Below, piece by piece: positions 9,088 through 18,556 of a DNA stretch of 64,000 bases (within the stretch, counting starts at the first letter, position 1; each line of letters starts with the position of its first letter). Where the stretch lies: positions 1 to 64,000 of the forward strand of contig CAYSPG010000014.1 in the NCBI GenBank assembly GCA_964432885.1, written 5' to 3'. This stretch comes from CAYSPG01 sp964432885 (lineage in GTDB: Bacteria; Bacteroidota; Bacteroidia; AKYH767-A; OLB10). The notes beneath the pieces are model-generated. The model was given only the letters and a program-made list of their open reading frames with translations. It did no database searches and had not been told where the DNA came from. Both the position numbers and the translations under genes were made by a program.

Positions 9088-11043
9088 ATGAAAATGGTAA
9101 ATGCAAAATTTACATGCATGTTCAGCATTTTGGCGTTCATGCAGGTACACCTCATTTCAGCACAATCAACATTTGTGCGTATGTATAACCAAGGAAACAT
9201 GGGTTATGCAGTACGTGAGATAAATGGAAACAGCTATGTGGCAGCAGGTAGCACCAATTTTTATTTTAATTGGCACTGGTTTATTAGCTCGCCAATTGCA
9301 AGCACCAACATGCATTTATTTAAAACAGATGTAAATGGTGTAATGCAGTGGGAAAGAATTTACACTAAACTAAATGCAAGAATGATTGCCCGGTGGATGG
9401 AGCCAACCAATGACGGTGGCTTTATTATTACCGGCTCAATTAACAGTGATATGGTATGGCCTCCCGACAGTAATGATATTGCCCTTGTAAAAACCGATGC
9501 AAACGGGTTTATTTCCTGGGCAAAATATTTTGATACAGGCAAAGATGAACTTGGGTTTTGTGTACAACAAACTTCTGACAATGGCTACATCCTTAGTGCC
9601 TTTCATGACGCAATGCCTGTAAGCCTGGTAGGCGATTATATCGTGCTAATTAAAACAGATGCATCGGGTTTAATTCAATGGGAAAAAAAATATCAGTTTG
9701 CAGTTAGAGATTTAAACACTCATGAGCCGCTAACTTATGTGGTTAAGCAAACCAGCGATGGCGGTTTCATTGTTGCTGGTACCATTGTAAGCGGCCATCC
9801 TGCTGATCTTGCCGTATTACGCACCGATGCAAGTGGAAATTTAGCATGGGCAAAATCTTTTGATCATGATGCAAGCATGTTTCGCAATAGTTTGGGTATT
9901 GATATTATTGAAAACACCTCAGGGGATTTTGTAATTGCCGGCAGCATGGACAAAGATTCACCCTTACACATTAACTATCCTTACTTTTTGAAAATAAATA
10001 ACTCAGGTGTTGTATTAAAAGCACGGTTTTTTGAAACAGTTCCTGGACTGATGTTTCAAAGCGGATTTTCGTCTGTGGAGCAAACTGCAGATGGCGGTTA
10101 TTTTTTTACCGGAATGGGAGGCTATAGCGACTTTGGTGATCAAGCTCAATTACTAAAAACAGATTCAAATTTAGATATGCAATGGAGCAGAGTTTATACT
10201 GTTGACGGAGCTGCAACTATTGGTTCAATGTCAGGAAGGCAAACCAGTGATGGAGGATTTGTATTTACCGGGAAACGACAAATGAGCGGATCAATTCTAA
10301 TGAAGACAGATGGATTGGGGCAAATTCCGTGCAAAAATCCAGGCTCACTTATTGAGTTTGTTCCGGGCATTTCGGTGTTAAGTTGGAATCCACCTGTAAC
10401 AAGCGGTATTAATTCAGTAAACATGGTGTTAAATACACAATCTCCTTTGGCAGATACAGCTATTTTGTGTCCTGTTATCATTAGCCATTTACCTGTTGAA
10501 CTTAGTCATTTTTCTGCACAAGTTTTGCCAGAAAATAATGTACGTATTAAATGGACTACTGAAAGTGAATTAAACAACGATTATTTTATAATTGAACGAA
10601 GTGTGAATAGTAAAACATTTAATGAAATAGGAAGAATGCCCGGGTTTGGCAATACCAATACAACACATGCTTATGCTTTTACTGATCATTCGCCCATTCC
10701 AACTGGCATTACATATTACCGTTTATGCCAAGTTGATAAAAACGGAAATACTCAATATTCAAAATCGGCCGCCATTCATCTGCAATCCGAACTGCATGAT
10801 TCGTATAGTGTTTTTTCAGATACAGAAAATAATTTGCTAAAAATTTATGTGCCAAATTGTAAAAATCAAATTGTGAGTTGCATGTTAACTGATGCATTGG
10901 GCAAAGTAATTTTATCAAAACAATACCAATTGCACGATGAAGATTGTGCCATTGGTATTGGGATGCAAAGCTCAGCCAAAGGAATTTATTTTTTAAAAAT
11001 AGCTAACGGAGAAAAAATTAGTACGGCTAAAGTGATGTATTAA
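9088..11043 (+). CDS. T9SS-secreted repeat protein
   Basis: 651-residue exported protein. The signal peptide ends near VHLISAQS. Residues ~30-430 hold repeats of ~55-60 residues with the pattern DGGFIITGS ... LVKTDANG ... W, a bacterial beta-propeller-like repeat shared with the T9SS protein at 52.2-53.8 kb. A linker (LPVELSHFSAQVLPENNVRI) leads to a fibronectin-like strand region typical of this class. The C-terminal ~80 residues (GKVILSKQY, then KGIYFLKIANGEKI) match a T9SS type A sorting domain. It starts at the ATG whose signal peptide is complete. Cargo role and ligand are unknown. Confidence 0.85.
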   Translation: MKMVNAKFTCMFSILAFMQVHLISAQSTFVRMYNQGNMGYAVREINGNSYVAAGSTNFYFNWHWFISSPIASTNMHLFKTDVNGVMQWERIYTKLNARMIARWMEPTNDGGFIITGSINSDMVWPPDSNDIALVKTDANGFISWAKYFDTGKDELGFCVQQTSDNGYILSAFHDAMPVSLVGDYIVLIKTDASGLIQWEKKYQFAVRDLNTHEPLTYVVKQTSDGGFIVAGTIVSGHPADLAVLRTDASGNLAWAKSFDHDASMFRNSLGIDIIENTSGDFVIAGSMDKDSPLHINYPYFLKINNSGVVLKARFFETVPGLMFQSGFSSVEQTADGGYFFTGMGGYSDFGDQAQLLKTDSNLDMQWSRVYTVDGAATIGSMSGRQTSDGGFVFTGKRQMSGSILMKTDGLGQIPCKNPGSLIEFVPGISVLSWNPPVTSGINSVNMVLNTQSPLADTAILCPVIISHLPVELSHFSAQVLPENNVRIKWTTESELNNDYFIIERSVNSKTFNEIGRMPGFGNTNTTHAYAFTDHSPIPTGITYYRLCQVDKNGNTQYSKSAAIHLQSELHDSYSVFSDTENNLLKIYVPNCKNQIVSCMLTDALGKVILSKQYQLHDEDCAIGIGMQSSAKGIYFLKIANGEKISTAKVMY

Positions 11044-11050
11044 ATTGTTG

Positions 11051-11794
11051 CTATACGCCAAGCACTTCTTTTAATTTTGAATACCCTGCCCTGCTTAATG
11101 GAATTTTTTTTCCATTCTTTAACAATGCTATGTAGGTGTTTTTTTCATACGGCTCAATGCGGGTAATGCTGGCAAGCTGAACTATATATGAGCGATGCAC
11201 ACGAACAAAATCTTTTGCATTTAAAGTTTCTTCAAAATAGTTCATGGTTTTTTTCTTTAAAAAGAAATCGTCTTTGGTAAATATTTTTACATAATCATCA
11301 AATGCTTCGATGTAAAATATTTCGTGGGCGGGAATTATTTTTATGTTGCCATTAAATTTTACCACAATGCGATTTTGTTCCTCATGGTGTTTGGCAGTAG
11401 TGTTTAAAAACTCTTGTGTTGAATTATCCGGTGAGTTTAAATGATTTTGTTTCATCCATTTTTGCATGGCCTTGTCAAACCTGTCTTTGCTAAATGGTTT
11501 TAATAAATAATCAACGGCATGAGTTTCAAAAGCCTTTATTGCAAACTCATCAAATGCGGTGGTAAATATTACGGGTGGTATTTCGTCAAGCAACTCAAGC
11601 ATTTCAAACCCGTTAATCTTTGGCATTTGTATATCTAAAAAAACAAGTTGCGGCTGATGCGCCTGAATAGCTTTTACCCCCTCAAAACCATCGTTGCACT
11701 CCTGCACAATTTCAATATCGCTGTATGATTGCAAATATTCTTTTACAATGTTTCGTGCCAGGGGCTCGTCATCTATCAGTATAGTTTTTATCAT
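11051..11794 (-). CDS. LytTR-family response regulator
   Basis: 247-residue two-component regulator. The receiver domain (1-120) has acidic residues D8/D9, phospho-acceptor Asp54 (LVFLDIQMP) and Lys99 (DYLLKPF). The LytTR DNA-binding domain occupies ~140-245 (IFYIEAFDDYVKIF, then RVHRSYIV). Its start overlaps the end of the cognate kinase gene by 4 bp (ATGA). It is the last gene of the four-gene operon with the LiaF-like protein, so it most likely relays a cell-envelope signal. The target promoters cannot be read from this window. Confidence 0.93.
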   Translation of the reverse strand: MIKTILIDDEPLARNIVKEYLQSYSDIEIVQECNDGFEGVKAIQAHQPQLVFLDIQMPKINGFEMLELLDEIPPVIFTTAFDEFAIKAFETHAVDYLLKPFSKDRFDKAMQKWMKQNHLNSPDNSTQEFLNTTAKHHEEQNRIVVKFNGNIKIIPAHEIFYIEAFDDYVKIFTKDDFFLKKKTMNYFEETLNAKDFVRVHRSYIVQLASITRIEPYEKNTYIALLKNGKKIPLSRAGYSKLKEVLGV

Positions 11795-12828
11795 GTGAAT
11801 TGAGGAATGGTAATCAGGGTATAAAATATATTTTCTTTTTGTTGTATTTCAAGTAAATCATTTCGCGCATACAACAGATGAAGGCGTTTTTGCACAGCGT
11901 TTAATCCAAAACCTGTTCCAGCTTTTGGCTTTGCCGTGTTGGCATCAAACGGGTTTTGTATACACAGGTGCAAATTATTTTTTTCATGCGTGGCACGTAT
12001 GCTAATGGTAATGGTTTCAGTGGTATCATACAAACCAAACTTAATAGCGTTTTCTACCACTGGCTGCAGCAATAGCGATGGAAGTTTCATACCAAGACTT
12101 TCATCAGTAAAAGTTACTTCTGTTTTCAGGCGGTGACCAAACCGTACTTTTTCAATATCAAGATACAATTGCAAATGGTTAAGCTCTTCTGCAAGTTCAA
12201 CCAGTTGTTGTTCGTCTTTCTTTAATGTTCCTCGCAAAAAATCGCTTAGTTGTTGTATCATTTTTCGGGCCTGTTCGGGTTTAGAACCTGCCAGTGCGCT
12301 TATCGAGTTTAAACTGTTAAACAAAAAGTGTGGTTGTAATTGCTGTCTTAGTTTTGCAAGTTCAGCATCACGCAATAATATTTCTGCTTCCGCTTTTCGC
12401 TTTTTGTTTTCGGATTGCTCGGCTTGATAAAAATTTAACCGGCAATGCGCGGCTATTAATGCAAGCATTAAAAACGAAAACAAGTAACGCACGGGCATAG
12501 AGGCTGTTAAAAAATCTGAATAATTAGTTTGAGATGAGAGCACAAAAGGCAATACATAGGCATTGGCTGCAACGCATATAACGGTAAGCACCATCAGGTA
12601 TGCAAAACGATACAGATATCCTGAAGTTCCTGAGTGATAAAACCGGAATGATATTATGATTGCATAACTTGCAAATGCAAGCAATGCATTGCTGATAAGT
12701 GCATCAGTAAATGAAACTTGCCAGCTAAAATGCAGGCGATGAAGCACCACAGCATGTGCAACAGCCCAACAAATCCACCATAAGGCAAGAGGAATAATCT
12801 GCTTACGAAAAAATGAATAGTTGCTCAC
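11791..12828 (-). CDS. LytS/YehU-type membrane sensor histidine kinase
   Basis: 345-residue inner-membrane kinase. Four predicted membrane helices fill residues ~10-130. The His_kinase domain has phospho-acceptor His167 in QLQPHFLFNSLNS, and an HATPase_c domain follows (VVENAIKFGL, then GTGFGLNAVQKRL). It has no large extracellular sensor, so signal sensing is likely intramembrane or through the LiaF-like partner. It is translationally coupled to the LytTR regulator and starts 9 bp after the DUF4288 gene. Confidence 0.92.
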   Translation of the reverse strand: MSNYSFFRKQIIPLALWWICWAVAHAVVLHRLHFSWQVSFTDALISNALLAFASYAIIISFRFYHSGTSGYLYRFAYLMVLTVICVAANAYVLPFVLSSQTNYSDFLTASMPVRYLFSFLMLALIAAHCRLNFYQAEQSENKKRKAEAEILLRDAELAKLRQQLQPHFLFNSLNSISALAGSKPEQARKMIQQLSDFLRGTLKKDEQQLVELAEELNHLQLYLDIEKVRFGHRLKTEVTFTDESLGMKLPSLLLQPVVENAIKFGLYDTTETITISIRATHEKNNLHLCIQNPFDANTAKPKAGTGFGLNAVQKRLHLLYARNDLLEIQQKENIFYTLITIPQFT

Positions 12829-12837
12829 CGTGTTGAA

Positions 12838-13185
12838 TTAGGCAAAGGCTACATCTCTTAATTGTAGCTGCTGTGCTTTTCGTTTGATAAAGTTAACATA
12901 TTCTTTTGAGTCTGCTTCTTCACGGGTAATGGAATACAACTCGGTGCCATGATGGATGGCATTAAGATGTGCTATTTCAGCAACATCAATAAACTGCCAT
13001 GTTACTTCATCTCCGTTTTGGTTTGTAAACACGGTTTGTTCTTTTTCACCCAGCAACCGGGCTTTTAAAAAAGCATCGGCACCGGTTGCTGCTTCTATCA
13101 GTCTTATTTGCTCATCAAACTGATTTTTATTTTCAGTATTCTGTATTTGTATACTAAATACAAGTTTTGCAATGTAATGGTTCAT
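12838..13185 (-). CDS. DUF4288-domain protein
   Basis: 115-residue cytoplasmic protein with a DUF4288 pattern: N-terminal IAKLVFSIQI strand, FDEQIRLIEA helix, and VTWQFIDVAEIAHL near the middle. Function of the family is unknown to me. It sits between the LiaF-like gene (95 bp upstream, with a heptamer repeat in the gap) and the sensor kinase (9 bp downstream), so it is probably co-transcribed with the envelope-stress pair. Confidence 0.75.
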   Translation of the reverse strand: MNHYIAKLVFSIQIQNTENKNQFDEQIRLIEAATGADAFLKARLLGEKEQTVFTNQNGDEVTWQFIDVAEIAHLNAIHHGTELYSITREEADSKEYVNFIKRKAQQLQLRDVAFA

Positions 13186-13191
13186 TTTTTT

Positions 13192-13212
13192 GTTTACTGT
13201 TTACTGTTTACT
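13192..13212. repeat. heptamer tandem repeat (GTTTACT x3)
   Basis: Three exact GTTTACT units, 6 bp upstream of the DUF4288 start codon. It belongs to the dispersed GTTTnnn heptamer family of this window. Confidence 0.6.
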
Positions 13213-13280
13213 GCTTAAAGATTGAGGGTAATTAGATTTTTACTCACTATTCAATATATACTATATACAAACATTGTTTA

Positions 13281-14078
13281 TTAAAAACTTTTTATTTCTA
13301 TTCCGCCAAAAACGGCAGCGCCTTTTAGCACCAGTGTTTTTCCTTCGGGGCTTATGTCTTTGTATATAGCACGCTTATCTTCCACACTGCCAAATACTGT
13401 ATCCAGCTTTGAGTTAATTTCCCAGTTAGGGGGAACAATAAGTTTAGTGCCGCCAAATACGCTGTTCACTTCCATCTCTACTGTACCGGAAATATCGGCC
13501 TGAGAAAGATTAATTTCAGAACCACCAAACACACTGTTTACTTCTCCCCCTTTAAAATTTTTTGAAATGATGTTTTTTTTCATGCTTCCAAATACAGCCG
13601 AGGCATCTATATAATCATCCTTATCACCACTACTGCTAAACTCAAAGTCGCGTTTCCATTTCAAGTTTCGCTGGTATTTTCTGCGATAATGCTCACGGCC
13701 TTTAAAGGGTTTAAGTAATACAAAAATGCCCACTACGATAATTGCCACCGGCCACACATAGTGCGAAAACTGGTAAACGTGATACTGGTCGCGTATTAAA
13801 AAAGCCGAGCCAATAAGTATAGGTATCATCCAGCCTGTTCCCCTAAACGAATGTTTTACTCCTATAAACAATCCAATGGCTATTAAAAATGTTTTCCATG
13901 AAATAAGCCATCGTGGAAAATCCATTCCCATTTCGCGACCCAAAAACAAGCAGCCTACTGCTACAATAAGAAGGCCTCCAAATATTTTTCCTCTCCGGTG
14001 ACTTTGTTCCCACCGTTTATACATATCATTGTTCGAATCGCTTGTTGGCTCACCAGCTTGATTTTTTAATTCTTCCAT
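13281..14078 (-). CDS. LiaF-like membrane protein
   Basis: 265-residue protein. After a cytoplasmic N-terminus (MEELKNQAGEPTSD) come four close membrane helices (~33-125). A soluble C-terminal half follows that repeats FGS/FGG turns (DASAVFGSMKK, VNSVFGGSEI, VNSVFGGTKL, LDTVFGSVED). This is the layout of LiaF/DUF5668 cell-wall-active antibiotic response proteins, whose Bacillus relative inhibits the LiaRS kinase. Position at the head of an operon with a sensor kinase and regulator supports the same role here (inference). Confidence 0.85.
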   Translation of the reverse strand: MEELKNQAGEPTSDSNNDMYKRWEQSHRRGKIFGGLLIVAVGCLFLGREMGMDFPRWLISWKTFLIAIGLFIGVKHSFRGTGWMIPILIGSAFLIRDQYHVYQFSHYVWPVAIIVVGIFVLLKPFKGREHYRRKYQRNLKWKRDFEFSSSGDKDDYIDASAVFGSMKKNIISKNFKGGEVNSVFGGSEINLSQADISGTVEMEVNSVFGGTKLIVPPNWEINSKLDTVFGSVEDKRAIYKDISPEGKTLVLKGAAVFGGIEIKSF

Positions 14079-14311
14079 AATTTTTTATTTTTATTAAATT
14101 GATTCAGCAAAAGTATATTACCATGCTGCCGCGGCCTATAGCGTAGCGGCATTAACGGTAAAATAGTCGGTAAACGGTAACTGGCAGAAGGCGAGTGGAT
14201 ACATACAATTCTTTTTTTTAGAAAAAAGCCTTGTTATCATATCTTAAACTGTTTTTAATGCTGTATTTACTTTTTCAATTTATAATTTAGTTTTGCGTTT
14301 ATAACAACGCC
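14079..14311. promoter_or_regulatory. divergent promoter region of liaF-like and redoxin genes
   Basis: On the minus strand a TACTTTTG box (14115-14108) lies 29 nt upstream of the LiaF-like gene start. On the plus strand TAGTTTTG (14288-14295) lies 16 nt upstream of the redoxin ATG. A GC-rich patch at 14127-14150 (GCCGCGGCC, then GCGTAGCGGC) separates them. I see nothing else in it. Confidence 0.55.
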
Positions 14312-14881
14312 ATGCAACGAATGCGCACTTACTTTGTTTTTTTAGCCATCACATCGTTGTTAGTTTCATGTGCCGTGAAAGAAAAAAAACTTTCATCGCT
14401 TCAATTAAGCAACACAAAAGGTAAAATTGTATTGTTATCTGAAATAAAAAATCACAAAACATCGGTATTTGTTTTTTTAAAACCCGATTGTCCCCTATCA
14501 CAGAATTACACTCTTACATTAAATAATCTTTTTACTGAATTTAAAGATTATGGGATAAACTTTACCGGAATAATTCCCTGTTGTGTTACCAACAGTGAGG
14601 CAACCGATTTTGTGATGCGCTATAAAATTTTGTTTCAGGTTTTACATGACCATGAAAATAAAACAGCAACTTTTTTTAATGCCACTTGCACACCCGAAGT
14701 TTTTGTAATAGATAAAAATGAAACGGTATTGTACAGTGGTGCAATAGACGATTGGGCAACAAGTATTGGCAAACACCGTACGGTTACAACAAGGCACTAT
14801 TTGCGCGATGCACTGGTTCAAATAAAAAATAACTTAGCCGTTGAATTAAAAAAAACACAACCAATAGGATGTGTGCTGTAA
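14312..14881 (+). CDS. redoxin-domain lipoprotein
   Basis: 189-residue predicted lipoprotein (lipobox LLVSC, Cys20) with a thioredoxin/AhpC-TSA fold. It has the single redox cysteine Cys60 in KPDCPLSQNY. The second position of a CxxC motif is Ser, so it cannot form the usual active-site disulfide. GIIPCC and FNATCTPEVFVID (cis-Pro loop) follow. It starts 13 bp before the cytochrome/monooxygenase-like gene. The pairing of a redoxin with a cytochrome plus copper-monooxygenase-like protein is a recurrent bacterial arrangement. A role in supplying electrons or copper to the partner is inference. Confidence 0.75.
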   Translation: MQRMRTYFVFLAITSLLVSCAVKEKKLSSLQLSNTKGKIVLLSEIKNHKTSVFVFLKPDCPLSQNYTLTLNNLFTEFKDYGINFTGIIPCCVTNSEATDFVMRYKILFQVLHDHENKTATFFNATCTPEVFVIDKNETVLYSGAIDDWATSIGKHRTVTTRHYLRDALVQIKNNLAVELKKTQPIGCVL

Positions 14882-14893
14882 AACTAAGCGTGT

Positions 14894-16258
14894 ATGTTTT
14901 TTAAAAAAAAAATTGGTAATGGTGCTTTTGTTTTGGCCACTACGGTTTTGTTATCATGCAACAATAAGCCTGAAACAGAAATTACATTTGCCAGTCATAT
15001 TGCTCCTATTATTTACAAAAACTGCACACCATGCCACCGGGCAGGTGAGCCAGGTGTAATACCGCTTGTTACATACAGCGATGTAAAAAGCAAAGCTGCA
15101 ACCATTGCTATTGTAACACAATCGCGCAGCATGCCACCCTGGCCAGCCGATGTTACTTATACCAATTTTATTGGCGAGCGCGTATTAACCGAATCCGAAA
15201 TTAAAATGATAAACACATGGGCTGAAAATAATTGCCCTGTTGGCGATACATCATTTCTCCCTCCCACTCCATCGTTCCCATCAGGTTCATATTTAGGAAA
15301 GCCGGATTTAGTTTTAAAAATACGGCAGCCTTATGTTATTAAAGGCGATAATAAGGATAGGTTTATGGTTATGAAAATTCCATACCAAATTCCTAACGAT
15401 ACATTTGTTAAAGCTTTTGAGTTTGTTCCCGGCAACCGCCAACTGGTTCATCACATGAACGGGCACATGGTGCAATATGAGGAAGGAAAAAAGAAAAATG
15501 TGTTTGCCTATCCAGATGTTGCATTGGTTGACTCATTAGGAACACTTGAAGATTGTTACAAGAACCTTGAAATTTTAAACGATGACGGCAGCAGGCCTGA
15601 GATTGTAAACTCAATAACAAACCATTTACCCGGCTTTCAGCCTTTGATTTATCCTACCGGCATTGGCGGGTGGGAAATGAAAAAACAAGGGGCTATTCTT
15701 TTTAGTGATATTCATTACGGCCCATCCCCTGTTGATACTACTGATCAATCGTATGTAAATGTTTTTTTTACTGATAAGCCTCCAGTGCGTCCAACAATGG
15801 AATTGCAGATGGGCACACTGGGCATTTCAGAAATAGTGCCTCCACTGGTAATTCCGCCCGATAGCATTAAAACTTTTTACACCAAAGCATTAATAAAAAA
15901 TGATGTTTCGTTTGTAACCATCAACCCACACATGCATTTGCTTGGAAAAAATTTTTGGGCATTTGGTGTTAAGCCTGATGGAGATACTATTCCTTTAATA
16001 AAAATAAACAAGTGGGATTTCAGGTGGCAATATCAGTACACGTTTAAAAAATTATTGCATATTCCTAAAGGAACAGTACTGTGGGCTTATGGCACCTTCG
16101 ATAATACATCATCAAATCCAAACAATCCGTTTTATCCTCCACGCGAAGTTTCGGGCCGCAATGGCAGTATGAAAACTACAGACGAAATGTTTCAGTTTAT
16201 TTTTACTTTTTTGCCTTACCAACAGGGTGATGAAAACATTAGCTTGGAAGTGAAGTAA
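14894..16258 (+). CDS. c-type cytochrome / copper monooxygenase-like lipoprotein
   Basis: 454-residue predicted lipoprotein (lipobox LLSC, Cys22). The N-terminal domain has a haem c site CTPCH (Cys44, Cys47, His48) with SMPPWPAD downstream as the likely distal Met region. The rest resembles type II ascorbate-dependent (PHM-like) copper monooxygenases. His186-His187 with His191 are candidate CuH ligands, and His346-Met-His348 (NPHMHLLG) candidate CuM ligands. It probably oxidises a substrate in the periplasm with haem-delivered electrons, but the substrate is unknown. It forms an operon with the upstream redoxin lipoprotein. Confidence 0.75.
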   Translation: MFFKKKIGNGAFVLATTVLLSCNNKPETEITFASHIAPIIYKNCTPCHRAGEPGVIPLVTYSDVKSKAATIAIVTQSRSMPPWPADVTYTNFIGERVLTESEIKMINTWAENNCPVGDTSFLPPTPSFPSGSYLGKPDLVLKIRQPYVIKGDNKDRFMVMKIPYQIPNDTFVKAFEFVPGNRQLVHHMNGHMVQYEEGKKKNVFAYPDVALVDSLGTLEDCYKNLEILNDDGSRPEIVNSITNHLPGFQPLIYPTGIGGWEMKKQGAILFSDIHYGPSPVDTTDQSYVNVFFTDKPPVRPTMELQMGTLGISEIVPPLVIPPDSIKTFYTKALIKNDVSFVTINPHMHLLGKNFWAFGVKPDGDTIPLIKINKWDFRWQYQYTFKKLLHIPKGTVLWAYGTFDNTSSNPNNPFYPPREVSGRNGSMKTTDEMFQFIFTFLPYQQGDENISLEVK

Positions 16259-16291
16259 TTTTTTTTACCACCCTCATGGGGGACAAAAGGC

Positions 16292-16879
16292 CTACTTTCT
16301 AACCTGCAGTTCACCACGTTCAATAGACTGTACAATTTGCTCTATGGCTTTATCTTCACCGGCAGGGTCGTAATGCGATTTAAGGGTAATACCAAAAAAT
16401 TTACCCACAACCTGCCAAGAGAATGCAGTAAGCGAACCGCGCAACTCTTTTACAAGTTTGTACGATGTTTCTCCGGTTTCGCGGTCAATAAGCTTTATTA
16501 AAATTTTACCCTGTGTTACAGTTAGGTTTTTTAAATCTTTCTCAAATTTTTCTTTCAATATTTTTTCGCGCTCTTTGATAAATCGTTTCTGCTCGCGGTT
16601 ACGTTGCATTTTTGCAACACTGTCATTAATAAATTTTAATTCGGCCGAAGCAAGTTTGGCATAAGGATATGCTTTTAAAACATCGCGCCTCAGCTTTAAA
16701 TATTTTTTTAAATCGTCAGGCGCTTTATTATGTACGTTGGCTACAATGTCAACAATAGGCAATGAATAGTAATTAATGGTATCGCCCTGATAAACGCTGG
16801 TAGCCTGAGAAATCGCTTGTAGTGGCAGACAAAAAATAACTACGAAAGCTAAAAATGCAACACCTTTTTTTATGTTCAT
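16292..16879 (-). CDS. DUF4294 secreted protein
   Basis: 195 residues from the chosen ATG at 16879; an in-frame ATG at 16933 would put 18 extra residues before the signal peptide. MNIKKGVAFLAFVVIFC is a clear Sec signal. The mature part has the DUF4294 pattern (YLKLRRDVLKAYPYAKLA, then LIKLIDRETGETSY). The family is restricted to Bacteroidota and its function is unknown. The charged middle (about residues 90-130) is a likely coiled coil. It is convergent with the monooxygenase-like gene. Confidence 0.8.
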   Translation of the reverse strand: MNIKKGVAFLAFVVIFCLPLQAISQATSVYQGDTINYYSLPIVDIVANVHNKAPDDLKKYLKLRRDVLKAYPYAKLASAELKFINDSVAKMQRNREQKRFIKEREKILKEKFEKDLKNLTVTQGKILIKLIDRETGETSYKLVKELRGSLTAFSWQVVGKFFGITLKSHYDPAGEDKAIEQIVQSIERGELQVRK

Positions 16880-16970
16880 AATACCTGTCATCTTCAAACG
16901 CTCTGCCAATGTAATAAGGTATGCCGTTAACATTTAAATTATTTTAAACAAAACATACAAAGTTCATTTT

Positions 16971-18461
16971 TTATTTAAGCCTGTTGCTGCGCCATGCCGA
17001 TTTAGCTACTGAGGAAATACCTTCTTCGGCAGGTGTATGATTTGCATTTTGCCCAACAAGTTGCGCTGCAACAAAAGCTGCCACCAATTCTTCTTCTTTA
17101 CTTCCACCATCAAGTTTTTCAGGTGTAAAATAATTTTTAACAAAGTGCGTATCAAATTTTGCAGATGTAAATGCTTCGTGTTGCATTACGAATTTGCAAA
17201 AAGGCAAGGTTGTTTCACAGCCCGTTATTTTATACTCGTCAATGGCACGAATCATTCTTTTAATAGCTTCATCGCGGTTGCTGCCGTAGGTAATAAGTTT
17301 GGCTATCATCGGGTCGTAATAAATTGGTATTTCCATTCCCTGTTCATATCCATCATCCACACGCACACCTACGCCACGTGGAGGAATATATCCCGAAAGC
17401 GTTCCTACACTTGGTAAAAAATTGTTGGCAGGATCTTCGGCATATACGCGAGATTCCATTGCATGTCCGTTAATTGACAAATCTTCTTGCTTAAAACTTA
17501 ATGGCAACCCGGCTGCCACTCTAATTTGCTCTTTTACAAGATCAATACCTGTTATCATTTCAGTTACCGGATGCTCTACTTGCAATCGGGTATTCATTTC
17601 TAAAAAATAAAAGTTGAGTTTGTCATCCAACAAAAATTCAACAGTACCTGCACCGGTATAGTTACATGCTTTGGCAACCATTACAGCGCAATAGCCCATC
17701 GCATCACGTGTTTTTGCATCCAAAATTCCTGATGGCGCTTCTTCAATAACTTTTTGATGCCTGCGCTGCACGCTGCACTCGCGCTCAAACAAGTGTACTA
17801 TATTTCCATGCGTATCGCCCATCACTTGTATTTCGATGTGCCGGGGTGATGCCACGTATTTTTCTATAAACACACTGCCATCGCCAAATGCCGATTGTGC
17901 CTCGCTCATTGCTGATTTCACCGACTCTTCAAAGGTTTCAATTTTTTCTACAATGCGCATTCCTTTTCCCCCGCCACCTGCACTGGCTTTAATTAATACA
18001 GGAAAGCCCACTTCCTGTGCTACTTTTTTTGCTTCACTAATATCTGCAATAGCATAGTCCGTTCCCGGCACCATGGGTACATTAAATTTTTTTGCTGCTT
18101 CTTTTGCACCCAGTTTGCTTCCCATCATACGCATGGCATCGGGTGTGGGGCCAATAAAAATCAAACCTGCTTTTATTATTGCCTCGGCTGCATTGGCGTT
18201 TTCAGAAAGAAAACCATAGCCGGGATGTACAGCCTGAGCACCGGTTTGTTTGGCTGCTGAAATTATTTTTTCGGTTACAAGATAAGATTGTGATGAAGGC
18301 GCTGCACCAATATGAACGGCTTCATCAGCAAACTTTACATGAGGAGCATTTCTATCGGCATCCGAAAAAACAGCTACTGTTTTAATACCCATTTCCTTTG
18401 CCGATCGCATTACGCGCAAAGCAATTTCGCCTCGGTTGGCTATAAGAATTTTTGTAAACAT
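16971..18461 (-). CDS. accC: biotin carboxylase subunit (acetyl-/acyl-CoA carboxylase)
   Basis: 496-residue ATP-grasp enzyme that carboxylates biotin on a carrier protein using bicarbonate and ATP, in fatty-acid or propionyl-CoA metabolism. It has the N-terminal FTKILIANRGEIALRV, the ATP loop KASAGGGGKGMRIVE, ERECSVQRRHQK and the catalytic EMNTRLQVEHPVTEMITG. It is ~45 residues longer than E. coli AccC and has an extended C-terminus, as in acyl-CoA carboxylase alpha subunits. No biotin carrier or carboxyltransferase gene is adjacent, so which carboxylase it serves is open. A -7 box lies only 4 nt before the ATG. Confidence 0.93.
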   Translation of the reverse strand: MFTKILIANRGEIALRVMRSAKEMGIKTVAVFSDADRNAPHVKFADEAVHIGAAPSSQSYLVTEKIISAAKQTGAQAVHPGYGFLSENANAAEAIIKAGLIFIGPTPDAMRMMGSKLGAKEAAKKFNVPMVPGTDYAIADISEAKKVAQEVGFPVLIKASAGGGGKGMRIVEKIETFEESVKSAMSEAQSAFGDGSVFIEKYVASPRHIEIQVMGDTHGNIVHLFERECSVQRRHQKVIEEAPSGILDAKTRDAMGYCAVMVAKACNYTGAGTVEFLLDDKLNFYFLEMNTRLQVEHPVTEMITGIDLVKEQIRVAAGLPLSFKQEDLSINGHAMESRVYAEDPANNFLPSVGTLSGYIPPRGVGVRVDDGYEQGMEIPIYYDPMIAKLITYGSNRDEAIKRMIRAIDEYKITGCETTLPFCKFVMQHEAFTSAKFDTHFVKNYFTPEKLDGGSKEEELVAAFVAAQLVGQNANHTPAEEGISSVAKSAWRSNRLK

Positions 18462-18465
18462 GCAA

Positions 18466-18473
18466 CAAAGATA
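18466..18473 (-). promoter_or_regulatory. -7 box abutting the accC start codon
   Basis: TATCTTTG on the minus strand ends 4 nt before the ATG at 18461. Transcription would begin at or next to the start codon, giving a leaderless mRNA. Confidence 0.5.
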
Positions 18474-18556
18474 CTGTTTGAGGATTGCCCGCCCTGTAAA
18501 AATGCAATGGCGGATATATGAGGTTTGGAGTTTTAACTTACGTTAAACACTTTTTA

